A stretch of DNA of 25,834 nt from Paulinella micropora (GCA_009731375.1 BJOX01000056.1:125937-151770), one strand, 5' to 3'. Shown: positions 13,131-24,987, numbered from the stretch's first letter. Numbers and translations are program-made. Notes: generated by a model not told the origin, from the sequence alone.

Positions 13131-13523
13131 TGAGATGTCGCAAAGGAATGTAGTCCTTGCAAAGGAACGCAGTTTCACATCAAACAATAATTTGTGTACT
13201 GTGCATGTGTCCGGGATGGGAATCACGGGTAGACTGTGTTCTGGAAAAAGAAGAGGAGGAAGGACGTTGAAGAAAAAGGCAATCTAGGAATGGAGAGTGG
13301 GAGGATAAGGAAGAAGAGAAAGAAAAGGAAGCCGTTAGTCCAAGTGTTTTGAGCACCGTAAGCTTGCGCAAGCTACAATGATGACATTGTATGAGGCCTA
13401 AACCCCCGCAGGGACCTAGCCCGGGCTATGCAACACTGGACGGCTATGATGGAATGCAGTCACCAATACGGACTAGAGGAAGATTAGTCCAATTTTTGAC
13501 TGCACAGGAGCGATAAATGGCAA
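13131..13523 (-). mobile_element. R1 retrotransposon 3' end, third copy
   Basis: Matches 17769-18160. It has the microsatellite tail at its left edge, the untranslated part with the AGCTTGCGCAAGCT palindrome, the stop codon and about 27 codons of the polyprotein end (KNWTNLPLVRIGDCIPS on the minus strand). It is 5'-truncated at CGATAAATGGCAA, where (GATA)n resumes. It lies in the intron between exons E and F. Confidence 0.85.
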
Positions 13524-13643
13524 TAGATAGATAGATAGATAGAGAGATAGATAGAGATAATTTATATATGTATATATATATATAAAGATCCCAAGATTAT
13601 AGTTTGTATTTTCACTTTCTCTTCCATTAAATCTTGCTTATTT

Positions 13644-13704
<61 letters not shown>

Positions 13705-13716
13705 ATCTGAGGCGTA
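13524..13716. repeat. (GATA)n, (AT)n and (AAT)n with short unique spacer
   Basis: (GATA)n to 13560, (AT)n, then about 65 bases of AT-rich unique sequence including CCATTAAATCTTGCTTATTT, then (AAT)n. Confidence 0.8.
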
Positions 13717-14184
13717 CTGATGCAGCTAATGGCATATCCTCAACGGACATAAGCCTCCAATACCCTTGTTCGAGGTCCTCCACCCCCCCGTGTCAGTCTC
13801 TCGCCTGATGATCGGGGCCACCGATGGAGCTCCTGAGGGCAAGAATGCACTAAGCCGAGGTTATTCCGCAGTCCCAGCAACCTCTTGCAAGACGTCACCG
13901 AATGTGCAAGTGCATACACCAAGCGCGGTTGCTAGAGCTNNNNNNNNNNNNNNNNNNNNNNNNNNNNNNNNNNNNNNNNNNNNNNNNNNNNNNNNNNNNN
14001 NNNNNNNNNNNNNNNNNNNNNNNNNNNNNNNNNNNNNNNNNNNNNNNNNNNNNNNNNNNNNNNNNNNNNNNNNNNNNNNNNNNNNNNNNNNNNNNNNNNN
14101 NNNNNNNNNNNNNNNNNNNNNNNNNNNNNNNNNNNNNNNNNNNNNNNNNNNNNNNNNNNNNNNNNNCATTAAACCTTGCTTACT

Positions 14185-14224
<40 letters not shown>

Positions 14225-14261
14225 GAATAATAATAATAAGAATAATAATAATAATAATAGT
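13717..14261. other. Unassigned segment with 227-N gap and (AAT)n borders
   Basis: Unique sequence at about 13700-13939 runs into an N gap (13940-14166). After the gap CATTAAACCTTGCTTACTG repeats a motif also seen at 13626-13644, followed again by (AAT)n. On the minus strand the left segment ends in (ATT)n, like a retroposon 3' end. No protein or RNA family is recognised. The repeated CATTAAA(T/C)CTTGCTTA motif suggests the gap region is a tandem or collapsed duplication. Confidence 0.5.
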
Positions 14262-14431
14262 GTATCTCCTGCCAATTGCTGAGCCAAAAGGCCATGTGCA
14301 TCCAGTCCTCCATTCCATAAGGAAAGTCTCCACACCAATCGTGGAATAAAGGAAGTGACGGGCATAGAACATTACTCTAGGAGCTTTATACCAATCAGCC
14401 CATGGAAAGGACCGATGGCCTATGTACTCCC

Positions 14432-14432
<1 letters not shown>
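14262..14432. mobile_element. R3 repeat, copy 2, flanked by (AAT)n
   Basis: About 170 bases starting near TCCTGCCAATTGCTGAGCC and ending at GGCCTATGTACTCCCTAAT. It is nearly identical to 3775-3944 and to the inverse of 11548-11726. Both ends pass straight into (AAT)n, so the 3' end cannot be told from the 5'. It is probably a short retroposon; no coding sequence is convincing. Confidence 0.75.
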
Positions 14433-14468
<36 letters not shown>

Positions 14469-14636
14469 TAATAATAATAATAATCATAATCATAATAATA
14501 ATAATCATAATCATAATAATCATAATCATAATAATCATAATCATAATAATCATAATAATAATAATAATAATCATAATCATAATAATAATCATAATAATAA
14601 TAAATAATAATAATAATAATAATAATATTAATAATA
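14433..14636. repeat. (AAT)n with CAT interruptions
   Basis: (AAT)n with regular AATCAT variants. It is bordered by the SINE tail on the right and R3 on the left. Confidence 0.95.
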
Positions 14637-14904
14637 GTGCTTCTCTGTCAATGGCTGATGCATTTCTGCACATGCGCCTCCATCGTCTCACCCGTGAGGG
14701 GAGTACGAAGAATTGACGATAAGCTCTAATGACACCCCCGCAAGGGCAGTTCCAACACTTCCAGACGGGCCGGTATGTTCAATGAAAATACTGGTCCAGA
14801 AATAGACCGGTATGTTCAATGAAAATACTGGTGGCACCGACGGGAATCGAACTGGCGACAGGGCCCAGATGGTAGAACTTGACCACTGGGCTATCACGGT
14901 GTCC

Positions 14905-14905
<1 letters not shown>
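14637..14905 (-). mobile_element. tRNA-derived SINE with (ATT)n tail
   Basis: On the minus strand the left end, about 14905-14830, resembles a tRNA. It has GATAGCCCAGTGGTCAAG (box A pattern TAGCCCAGTGG), then AGTTCGATTCC (box B pattern), and ends near GTCGGTGCCACC. An unrelated body of about 190 bases follows, in which the segment CAGTATTTTCATTGAACATA, then CCGGTC or CCGGCC, occurs twice in tandem. It ends in (ATT)n. The acceptor stem pairs imperfectly, so it is not a functional tRNA. It sits in the intron between exons E and F. Confidence 0.75.
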
Positions 14906-14967
<62 letters not shown>

Positions 14968-14971
14968 GGAC
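14906..14971. repeat. (AAT)n array
   Basis: A perfect trinucleotide array between the SINE head and the exon E donor-side copy. Confidence 0.95.
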
Positions 14972-15014
14972 CTGTTCGTCTTTGAAGTAAGAAATGCCTT
15001 CTGAATGGGATACG
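14972..15014 (-). repeat. Donor-side copy of exon E
   Basis: The minus strand repeats the last 43 or so bases of exon E, from CGTATCCCATTCAGAAGGC to GACGAACAG, with the same GTCCTT donor, then (ATT)n. A few substitutions separate it from the exon. It lies downstream of exon E, and (GAA)n/(AAT)n fill the gap between them. Confidence 0.85.
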
Positions 15015-15026
15015 ATAATAATAATG

Positions 15027-15085
<59 letters not shown>

Positions 15086-15285
15086 AAGAAGAAGAAGAAG
15101 AAGAAGAAGAAGAAGAAGAAGAAGAAGAAGAAGAAGAAGAAGAAGAAGAAGAAGATACAGAAAAANNNNNNNNNNGAAGAAGAAGAAGAAGAAGAAGAAG
15201 AAGAAGAAGAAGAAGAAGAAGAAGAAGAAGAAGAAGAAGAAGAAGAAGAAGAAGAAGAAGAAGAAGAAGAAGAAGAAGAAAGGAC
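15015..15285. repeat. (AAT)n and (GAA)n arrays with 10-N gap
   Basis: (AAT)n at 15015-15081, then (GAA)n to 15280, interrupted by Ns at 15166-15175. Frames encode only poly-Lys, poly-Glu, poly-Arg or poly-Ser. Confidence 0.95.
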
Positions 15286-15358
15286 CTGCTCATCTTTGAA
15301 GTAAGAAATGCCTTCTGAATGGAATACGAACCATCGCCTTTTCCAGCTTCGCCACCCT
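15286..15358 (-). CDS. Exon E: PH1 core, GWRSWKRRWFVF...SYFKDEQ
   Basis: The exon is 73 nt between ATCTATAG and GAGCAG|GTCCTT. After the A that completes Ile it reads GWRSWKRRWFVFHSEGISYF then KDEQ, phase 0 at the end. The W-K-R-R-W-F block and the following Y-F-K are the hallmark second and third strands of a PH domain. The basic residues are those that contact phosphoinositide headgroups in lipid-binding members. The acceptor is formed directly by the edge of a (GATA)n array. The donor (GTCCTT) is weak. Confidence 0.9.
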
Positions 15359-15360
15359 CT

Positions 15361-15445
<85 letters not shown>

Positions 15446-15446
<1 letters not shown>

Positions 15447-15707
15447 GAGATGTCGCAAAGGAATGTAGTCCTTGCAAAGGAACGCAGTTTCACATCAAAC
15501 AGTAATTTCTGTACTGTGCATGTGTCCGGGATGGGAATCACGGGTAGACTGTGTTCTGGAAAAAAGAAGAGGACATTCAAGAAAAAGGCAATCTAGGAAT
15601 GGAGAGTGGGGAGGATAAGGAAGAAGGGAAAGAAAAGGAAGCCGTTAGTCCAAGTGTTTTGAGCACCGTAAGCTTGCGCAAGCTACAATGATGACATTGT
15701 ATAAGGG
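15446..15707 (-). mobile_element. R1 retrotransposon 3' end, second copy
   Basis: Matches 17769-18035 from the microsatellite tail through the AGCTTGCGCAAGCT palindrome to GACATTGTATAAGGG, then meets a 10-N gap. It differs by a small deletion in the purine-rich stretch near 15560. It keeps only untranslated sequence and lies in the intron between exons D and E. Confidence 0.85.
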
Positions 15708-15717
15708 NNNNNNNNNN

Positions 15718-15720
15718 TGT

Positions 15721-15793
<73 letters not shown>

Positions 15794-15910
15794 ATAGATA
15801 GATAAGATAGATAAGATAGATAAGATAGATAAGATAGATAAGATAGATAAGATAGATAAGATAGATAAGATAGATAAGATAGATGATTACATACATACAT
15901 ATATACATAC
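15718..15910. repeat. (GATA)n, (GATAA)n and (ACAT)n
   Basis: Simple arrays in the short intron between exons D and E, to the right of the R1 copy and its 10-N gap (15708-15717). The pentanucleotide part at 15790-15885 is (AGATA)n-like and regular. Confidence 0.9.
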
Positions 15911-15937
15911 ATGGTGGCAACACGGTGGCTGATTTGC
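15911..15937 (-). CDS. Exon D: 27-nt microexon in PH1
   Basis: Bounded by TTTAAATTTCAG and CACCAT|GTATGT. Its first G completes Trp with the TG of exon C, then it reads QISHRVAT. Its last AT plus the A of exon E give Ile. The result links [11 protein letters not shown] to GWRSWKRRWF, giving a longer beta1-beta2 loop than usual. Support comes from the strong acceptor, a good donor and exact phase match on both sides. No truncated copies were found, unlike its neighbours. The intron after it starts with (GTAT)n and (ATCT)n. Confidence 0.65.
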
Positions 15938-16015
15938 CTGAAATTTAAAAAAAAATCCGGAAATATATCCATATTATGGCGAGGTTTTCAGCTATATCAG
16001 TGCCATTCAAGGATA
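15938..16015 (-). promoter_or_regulatory. Non-repetitive intron 3' end with polypyrimidine tract before exon D
   Basis: About 75 bases of unique sequence end on the minus strand in nine T residues then AAATTTCAG, a good 3' splice site. It is one of the few introns here whose last bases are not microsatellite. No conserved product is recognised in its short frame (LNGTDIAENLAI). Confidence 0.6.
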
Positions 16016-16325
16016 CATACATACATACACACATACATAGATACAGACAGACACAATAGAGCATAGCATAGCATATGCATACAGGTGTGGGCGCAGGAGG
16101 AATACCATTCACTCTGTTGTACCCATAAGCATACATACATACATACATACATACATACAGACATACATACACACAGACATACATACATACATACATAAAA
16201 ACATACATACAAACATACATACATACATACATACATACATACATTACATACATACAGACATACAGACATACAGACATACAGACATACAGACATACAGACA
16301 TACAGACATACATACATACATACAT

Positions 16326-16356
<31 letters not shown>

Positions 16357-16428
16357 TATACATACATACATACATACATACATACTTACAAGCATACATA
16401 CATACATACATACATACATGCATACATG

Positions 16429-16459
<31 letters not shown>

Positions 16460-16594
16460 TACATACATACATACATACATACATATATTACATACATACA
16501 TACATATTTAGCATATGCATATAGTGTGCGCCAGGAGGGTGTATGTATGTATGTATGTATGTATGTATGTATGTTGTATGTATGTATGTATGTA

Positions 16595-16627
<33 letters not shown>

Positions 16628-17372
16628 TGTATGTGTGAGTGCAGGGAGGATAACATACACTGTGTACCCATAAGCATACATACATACATACATACATACA
16701 TACATACAGATATACAGATATACATACATACATAGATACAGATATACAGACATACAAACATACAAACATACATAAATACATAGGTATGCATGTAGATAGG
16801 TATGTACGTATGTGTGAGCGCACGGAGGATAACATATACTGTACAGACATACATACATACATACATACATACATACATACATAGGTATGCATGTAGATAG
16901 GTATGTATGTATGTGTGGGCGCAGGGAGGATAACATACACTGTGTACCCATAAGCATACATACATACATACATGCATGCATGCATACATACATACATACA
17001 TACATACAAATACATGCATACATACATACATACAGATATACAGACATACAAACTTACATACATACATACATAGCTATGCATGTAGATAGGTATGTATGTA
17101 TGTGTGTGCGCAGGGAGGATAACATACACTGTGTACCCATACATACATACATACATACATACATACATACATACATACATACATACATACATACATACAG
17201 ATATACAGACATACAAACTTACATACATACATACATAGGTATGCATGTAGATAGGTATGAATGTATGTGTGTGCGCAGAAAGGATAACATACACTGTGTA
17301 CCCATAAGCATACATACATACATACAGACATACATACATACATACATACATACAGATATACAGACATACAAA
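16016..17372. repeat. (ACAT)n field carrying exon C donor-side units
   Basis: Arrays of ACAT with ACAG, ATGT and GCAT variants lie between the 42-bp units. A strand switch at 16541-16632 gives (GTAT)n between (ACAT)n blocks, so it can form an inverted structure with its flanks. Frames here encode only MYVCMYVC or IHTYIHTY peptides. Confidence 0.9.
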
Positions 17373-17768
<396 letters not shown>

Positions 17769-17769
<1 letters not shown>

Positions 17770-18589
17770 GATGTCGCAAAGGAATGTAGTCCTTGCAAAG
17801 GAACGCAGTTTCACATCAAACAATAATTTGTGTACTGTGCATGTGTCCGGGATGGGAATCACGGGTAGACTGTGTTCTGGAAAAAGAAGAGGAGGAAGGA
17901 CGTTGAAGAAAAAGGCAATCTAGGAATGGAGAGTGGGAGGATAAGGAAGAAGAGAAAGAAAAGGAAGCCGTTAGTCCAAGTGTTTTGAGCACCGTAAGCT
18001 TGCGCAAGCTACAATGATGACATTGTATGAGGCCTAAACCCCCGCAGGGACCTAGCCCGGGCTATGCAACACTGGACGGCTATGATGGAATGCAGTCACC
18101 AATACGGACTAGAGGAAGATTAGTCCAATTTTTGACTGCACAGGAGCGATAAATCGCAAAAGAGCAACGAGCTACGCAGGAGGATAGCTTGAAGCAAAGG
18201 GATTTGGATTGGGGATGGGAAAAACCCAAGGCGCGGAAACATCGATGAACAGAGAACGATACCATGCCGCGAGCCCCGCATTCGATTGGTCGAAGGTGGC
18301 AGGTCCATCCGTTGTCCTCGATTTGAGATTTGAGCTTGTTGTATCGGTTGGTCTTGTAGGCTCGTGCGTCAAGGATGTTTTCCTCGACCGGGCACGTTAG
18401 CTCGATCAGAATACATATCTTGGTAGACAGTGACCAGACAACGATATCGGGGCGGAGGTCAGTGACACAAATGTGGACAGGAAAGGCTTGCTCAGAACCG
18501 GTGTATTGGGTTTGGAGTTGCCAATCGTTTGCAGTGTCAAGCAGGGATGGTCGATGAAATGACTGTCTCTTAGGCTTCTGCTCGCCCTC
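17769..18589 (-). mobile_element. R1 non-LTR retrotransposon, 5'-truncated, with (GATA)n tail
   Basis: The coding fragment is followed on the minus strand by about 310 bases of 3' untranslated sequence, from the stop to TTTGCGACATCTTATC, and then by (ATCT)n. The untranslated part includes the perfect palindrome AGCTTGCGCAAGCT near 17998-18011. The same 3' end occurs at 13131-13523 and 15446-15707, each time abutting (GATA)n. A microsatellite 3' tail in place of poly(A) is known in several non-LTR clades. Confidence 0.85.
18080..18589 (-). pseudogene. C-terminal fragment of a retrotransposon polyprotein (R1)
   Basis: An open frame of 169 codons ends at TAG (18080-18082) and begins abruptly where it meets ACAT repeats. 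Recognisable blocks in order are [58 protein letters not shown] and FRALGF. These match, from memory of the family, the region after the reverse-transcriptase domain in many animal and protist retroelement polyproteins. There the typical pattern is a DLRPD..-W stretch, a VELTVPWE-like motif and a conserved Gly-rich end, and it probably forms a nuclease-like fold. The reverse-transcriptase core is absent, so this is a dead 5'-truncated insertion on the same strand as the host gene, inside the intron between exons C and D. Confidence 0.85.
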
Positions 18590-18591
18590 TT

Positions 18592-19078
<487 letters not shown>

Positions 19079-19081
<3 letters not shown>

Positions 19082-19607
19082 AATATCGACTAATGTCAGA
19101 AAAAAGGAGCTTCTGATTTCGTCAACCAGGAAGTCTGTGGGTAAAGTATTAACCCGATGCCCAGCTAAGCCGTGATGTTTGCACGGAAGGGACTGATACA
19201 GGCAATACCAAAGCTTCCTAGTACCAGGCGGGGCCAGGGCTCGTTCCATAAAGCGCCCCTTGCAGAACGAGCTCCCACCTCCATTACAGAGGGCCCAGTA
19301 AGCAGATGGAGTTTCGAGACTGTTCGACAGTCTAGTATAAACCGACAGAGCACTGTGGGTTTTATTCCGGGCTCAACAAGCGAGAAAGGGCACCCTGAGG
19401 GAACAGGATTGTGCTTCCCGTCGCTATTTCGGCATATGACTTATAGGCGTATGGCTAGGCACACATAAGGCACCCCACCACGGGCCCAGCACACCCACAC
19501 CATCCCCTAATTCTCTGTCTGTCGACAGATGGCACCCATTTCAAAAAATCAAGCCCAAGAGAGGGTCAGTGACACCTCAAGTGGCCTTGGTTCATTCCGT
19601 AGAGTAA
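19079..19607 (-). mobile_element. R2 retroelement 3' end, longest copy
   Basis: The R2 end at 19079 abuts (GATA)n on its left and extends right through the whole block shared with 1066-1537. It adds a further stretch, about 19550-19607, not present in the other copies. On the minus strand this is a 5'-truncated element with an (ATCT)n 3' tail. No convincing protein is encoded, so it looks like an untranslated region of a non-LTR element. Confidence 0.8.
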
Positions 19608-19623
19608 GCTGTGTACCCATAAG

Positions 19624-19761
19624 ATGAAATATCGACTAATGTCAGAAAAAAGGAGCTTCTGATTTCGTCAACCAGGAAGTCTGTGGGTAAAGTATTAACC
19701 CGATGCCCAGCTAAGCCGTGATGTTTGCACGGAAGGGACTGATACAGGCAATACCAAAGCT
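19624..19761 (-). mobile_element. R2 retroelement 3' end, copy cut by a gap
   Basis: The shared R2 end (GAAATATCGACTAATGTCAG on the plus strand) runs to ACCAAAGCT and then enters the N gap. Unlike the other copies it is not preceded by (GATA)n. It directly follows GTGTACCCATAAGAT, the edge of the exon C donor-side unit. Confidence 0.8.
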
Positions 19762-20399
19762 NNNNNNNNNNNNNNNNNNNNNNNNNNNNNNNNNNNNNNN
19801 NNNNNNNNNNNNNNNNNNNNNNNNNNNNNNNNNNNNNNNNNNNNNNNNNNNNNNNNNNNNNNNNNNNNNNNNNNNNNNNNNNNNNNNNNNNNNNNNNNNN
19901 NNNNNNNNNNNNNNNNNNNNNNNNNNNNNNNNNNNNNNNNNNNNNNNNNNNNNNNNNNNNNNNNNNNNNNNNNNNNNNNNNNNNNNNNNNNNNNNNNNNN
20001 NNNNNNNNNNNNNNNNNNNNNNNNNNNNNNNNNNNNNNNNNNNNNNNNNNNNNNNNNNNNNNNNNNNNNNNNNNNNNNNNNNNNNNNNNNNNNNNNNNNN
20101 NNNNNNNNNNNNNNNNNNNNNNNNNNNNNNNNNNNNNNNNNNNNNNNNNNNNNNNNNNNNNNNNNNNNNNNNNNNNNNNNNNNNNNNNNNNNNNNNNNNN
20201 NNNNNNNNNNNNNNNNNNNNNNNNNNNNNNNNNNNNNNNNNNNNNNNNNNNNNNNNNNNNNNNNNNNNNNNNNNNNNNNNNNNNNNNNNNNNNNNNNNNN
20301 NNNNNNNNNNNNNNNNNNNNNNNNNNNNNNNNNNNNNNNNNNNNNNNNNNNNNNNNNNNNNNNNNNNNNNNNNNNNNNNNNNNNNNNNNNNNNNNNNNN

Positions 20400-20813
<414 letters not shown>

Positions 20814-20849
20814 TGTGTGGGCGCAGGAAGGATAACATACACTGTGTAC

Positions 20850-21110
<261 letters not shown>

Positions 21111-21136
21111 CTCCCTCCTTGCTTGAACAAGATGCC
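21111..21136 (-). CDS. Exon C, acceptor half: PH1 strand GILFKQGG
   Basis: After the acceptor TGTGTTGTAG the minus strand reads GGCATCTTGTTCAAGCAAGG and then AGGG. That is GILFKQGG in phase 0, matching the end of exon B. The sequence then dissolves into (GGGA)n/(GA)n before reaching a donor. The donor end exists separately at 20850-20873. The two overlap by about 15 nt (TTCAAGC, then A or G, then AGGAGGG), with one difference that changes Gln to Arg. G-hydrophobic-L-x-K is the usual start of a PH domain. Confidence 0.7.
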
Positions 21137-21170
21137 CTACAACACACAACATACACACACACACACACGT

Positions 21171-21242
<72 letters not shown>

Positions 21243-21277
21243 ATGTGTGTGCGTGTGTGTGTGTGTGTTTGTGTTTC

Positions 21278-21308
<31 letters not shown>

Positions 21309-21345
21309 CTGGGTGTGTGTCTGTGTCTGTGTGGGTGTGTTGTGT

Positions 21346-21657
21346 TTTGTTTTTCTCCTATCTACCTATCTACTATTAACGTAACTACTTGTATATCTTG
21401 CTACCACCCCACCCCCCCCACCCCCCCCTGCAAATATGAGCTCCCAACTCCTCGTCGTTCCCACAAACCATGATTTATTCCGACAGGGGTGCGAAAATGC
21501 GGGGGTTGGGGGGGGTTATCTATCTATCTATCTATCTATGTATCTATCTATATATCTATCTATCTATCTACCTACCTACCTACCTACCTACCTACCTTCC
21601 TACCTACCTTCCAAACTATCTATCTAGGTGTGTTTGAGCTATGTAATCGCGTTGCGC

Positions 21658-21659
<2 letters not shown>
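21346..21659. other. Intron segment with C-rich and G-rich tracts
   Basis: This lies between exons B and C. A C-rich tract near 21405-21428 and a G-rich tract near 21501-21517 lie on the same strand about 75 bases apart, with non-repetitive sequence between them. A short (ATCT)n/(ACCT)n array follows at 21519-21610. I see no exon, RNA gene or recognisable element here. Confidence 0.5.
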
Positions 21660-21747
<88 letters not shown>

Positions 21748-22486
21748 NNNNNNNNNNNNNNNNNNNNNNNNNNNNNNNNNNNNNNNNNNNNNNNNNNNNN
21801 NNNNNNNNNNNNNNNNNNNNNNNNNNNNNNNNNNNNNNNNNNNNNNNNNNNNNNNNNNNNNNNNNNNNNNNNNNNNNNNNNNNNNNNNNNNNNNNNNNNN
21901 NNNNNNNNNNNNNNNNNNNNNNNNNNNNNNNNNNNNNNNNNNNNNNNNNNNNNNNNNNNNNNNNNNNNNNNNNNNNNNNNNNNNNNNNNNNNNNNNNNNN
22001 NNNNNNNNNNNNNNNNNNNNNNNNNNNNNNNNNNNNNNNNNNNNNNNNNNNNNNNNNNNNNNNNNNNNNNNNNNNNNNNNNNNNNNNNNNNNNNNNNNNN
22101 NNNNNNNNNNNNNNNNNNNNNNNNNNNNNNNNNNNNNNNNNNNNNNNNNNNNNNNNNNNNNNNNNNNNNNNNNNNNNNNNNNNNNNNNNNNNNNNNNNNN
22201 NNNNNNNNNNNNNNNNNNNNNNNNNNNNNNNNNNNNNNNNNNNNNNNNNNNNNNNNNNNNNNNNNNNNNNNNNNNNNNNNNNNNNNNNNNNNNNNNNNNN
22301 NNNNNNNNNNNNNNNNNNNNNNNNNNNNNNNNNNNNNNNNNNNNNNNNNNNNNNNNNNNNNNNNNNNNNNNNNNNNNNNNNNNNNNNNNNNNNNNNNNNN
22401 NNNNNNNNNNNNNNNNNNNNNNNNNNNNNNNNNNNNNNNNNNNNNNNNNNNNNNNNNNNNNCATTCATCTATCTATCCATCTATCG

Positions 22487-22538
<52 letters not shown>
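21660..22538. repeat. Poly(T) run, 714-N gap, then (ATCT)n
   Basis: About 87 nearly pure T residues run into an N gap at 21748-22461, followed by (ATCT)n. Poly(T) on the plus strand would be poly(A) on the minus strand, so a retroposed sequence could lie in the gap, but nothing there can be read. Confidence 0.7.
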
Positions 22539-22805
22539 CGGTTTATACTAGACTGTCGAACAGTCTCGAAACTCCATCTGCTTACTGGGTCCTCTGTAAT
22601 GGAGGTGGGAGCTCGTTCTGCAAGGGGCGCTTATGGAACGAGCCCTGGCCCCGCCTGGTACTAGGGAGCTTTGGTATCGCCTGTATCAGTCCCTTCCGTG
22701 CAAACATCACGGCTTAGCTGGGCATCGGGTTAATACTTTACCCACAGACTTCCTTGGTTGACGAAATCAGAAGCTCCTTTTTTCTGACATTAGTCGATAT
22801 TTCAT
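22539..22805 (+). mobile_element. R2 retroelement 3' end, plus-strand copy
   Basis: This is the only R2 copy in the opposite orientation. On the plus strand it runs from GGTTTATACTAGACTGTCG to the shared end CATTAGTCGATATTTCAT, followed directly by an (ATCT)n/(ATCC)n tail. Its left edge is a 5' truncation bordered by (ATCT)n. It shows no coding capacity. Confidence 0.85.
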
Positions 22806-22880
22806 CTATCTATCCATCCATCCATCCATCAATCCATCAATCCATCCATCCATCCATCTATCTATCTATCTATCTATCAC

Positions 22881-22950
22881 CTGTTTGTATATCTTTCCCC
22901 CTAGTGGGGTTGGCTGGCTCTCTGTCACCGCACCTTTGTTGGACATCGCC
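22881..22950 (-). CDS. Exon B: start of PH1
   Basis: The exon is 70 nt between the acceptor ATACACTAG and the donor AACAG|GTGATA. The first G completes the Arg codon begun in exon A. The rest reads [19 protein letters not shown] then IYKQ, ending in phase 0. GGKIYKQ leads into GILFKRGG of exon C, which together look like the first strand of a PH domain; the part before it looks like a flexible linker. The opposite strand also has AG/GT-like edges here (CCCCCTAG and GTGTATG). However, only the minus frame joins its neighbours in phase and only the minus reading continues a domain. Confidence 0.75.
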
Positions 22951-22954
22951 CTAG

Positions 22955-23335
22955 TGTATGTATATGTATGTATAAATGTATATATATATATATATATGTA
23001 TATGTATATATATAATATATATATATGTAATATATATATATATATATGTATATATATGTATATATATATAATATATACATATATACGTATAGATATATAT
23101 ACATATACATATACATATATATATATATACATATATATATGTATATATATATATATAGTGGGGTTGGCTGGCTCTCTGTCACCGCACCTTTGGACATCGC
23201 CCTAGTGTATGTATATGTATATATATATTATATGTATACACACATATATATATATATATATACATAGTGGGTTGGCTGGCTCTCTGTCACCGCACCTTTT
23301 GACATCGCCCAAGTATTTGTATATGTATGTATCTG

Positions 23336-23366
<31 letters not shown>

Positions 23367-23472
23367 TTACATATATATATATATATGTGTATATATATAA
23401 TATATAATATATATATATATACATAGTGGGGGTGGCTGGCTCTCTGTCACCGCACCTTTGGACATCGCCCTA

Positions 23473-23526
<54 letters not shown>

Positions 23527-23972
23527 ATATATATATATGTATATATTGTATATATATATATGCATATATATATATGTATGTATATATATATATGTATATA
23601 TATATGTATATATAATATATACATATATATATATGTATATATGTATATATATAATATATACATATATATAATATATATATATAATATATATATACATATA
23701 TAATATATATATATAATGTATTATATATATATACATATATATACATATATATATGTATATATATATTATATATATACATATATATATACGCACATACACA
23801 TATATATTAATTATATATACATATATATATATATATATAATATATATATGTATATATTGTATATATATATGCATATATATATATGTATATATATATATGT
23901 ATATATATACATATATATACATATATATATACGTACATACACACATATATTAATTATATTACATATATATTT

Positions 23973-24004
<32 letters not shown>

Positions 24005-24245
24005 ATATATGTGTATGTACGTATACATATATATATACATATATGTATATATATAATATACATGTATATATATATATAATATACATATATATATTATATA
24101 TATATTATATATAATATAATTAATATATATGTGTATGTACGTATATATGTATGTATGTATGTATGTAGGTAGGTAGGTAGGTAGGTATGTATGTAGGTAT
24201 GTATGTACGTATGTGTGTAGGTATGTATGTAGGTATGCAGGTATG

Positions 24246-24277
<32 letters not shown>

Positions 24278-24289
24278 TGTAGTTACTTA
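22955..24289. repeat. (AT)n-rich field with GTAT and GTAG tetranucleotides
   Basis: Alternating AT with TATG/CATA interruptions fills most of the stretch. From 24140 it passes into (GTAT)n and (GTAG)n. It forms the 3' half of the intron between exons A and B and holds three copies of the exon B acceptor side. Frames here encode only [10 protein letters not shown] peptides and are not genes. Confidence 0.9.
23157..23471 (-). repeat. Three acceptor-side copies of exon B
   Basis: Copies lie at about 23157-23208, 23266-23311 and 23425-23471. On the minus strand each starts like exon B (GGGCGATGTC), loses three or so bases of the AACAAA stretch, runs through GGTGCGGTGACAGAGAGCCA and stops at CCCACTA, where AT repeats begin. 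Two keep the TAG acceptor; the middle one has TTG and has lost it. None reaches the donor. All lie upstream of exon B. Confidence 0.85.
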
Positions 24290-24561
24290 CCTACTTACTT
24301 ACTTACTTACTTACTTACTCACTTACTTACACTTACTTACTGTCTGGCTTACTTACTTACTGACTTACTTACTTACTTACTGTCTGGCTTACTTACTTAC
24401 TCACTTACTTACTCACTTACTTACTCACTTACTTACTTACTTACTACATACTGACCTAGGCTTGGCATCAAACTTACTTATTACTTATCAACTTACTTAC
24501 TTACTTATCAACTTACTTACTTACTTATTACTTACTTACTTACTTACTTACTTATTACTTA

Positions 24562-24592
<31 letters not shown>

Positions 24593-24648
24593 TTACTTAC
24601 TTACTTACTTACTACTTACTGACCTAGGCTTGGCGTCAAACTTGCTTA

Positions 24649-24680
<32 letters not shown>

Positions 24681-24907
24681 GTATTACTTACTTATTAGTT
24701 ACTTATTAGTTACTTACTTACTTATTATTTACTTATCACCGGGGCGTCACCTTACTTCTTACTTACTTACTTACGTATTACTCACTTATTACTTACTTAT
24801 TACTTACTTATTACTTATTGCTAGGTAGACTTACTTATTACTTACAAACCTTGCTTACTTACTTACTTACTTACTTACTCATCTAGGATTGGCGTCAAAC
24901 TGATATG

Positions 24908-24943
<36 letters not shown>

Positions 24944-24944
24944 G

Positions 24945-24987
<43 letters not shown>

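Noticed and set aside
14830-14905. Functional tRNA gene
   Set aside because: Box A and B patterns are present, but the acceptor stem has mismatches and an extra base, and the sequence continues into a SINE body with an (ATT)n tail.
18080-18589. Host gene rather than retroelement
   Set aside because: The frame begins abruptly at a repeat edge, matches the remembered pattern of retroelement polyprotein ends, and its 3' region occurs in two other copies nearby.
22901-22954. Plus-strand exon (CCCCCTAG acceptor, GTGTATG donor)
   Set aside because: The splice edges look plausible, but no plus-strand frame continues a domain, while the minus frame joins exons A and C in phase and completes PH1.
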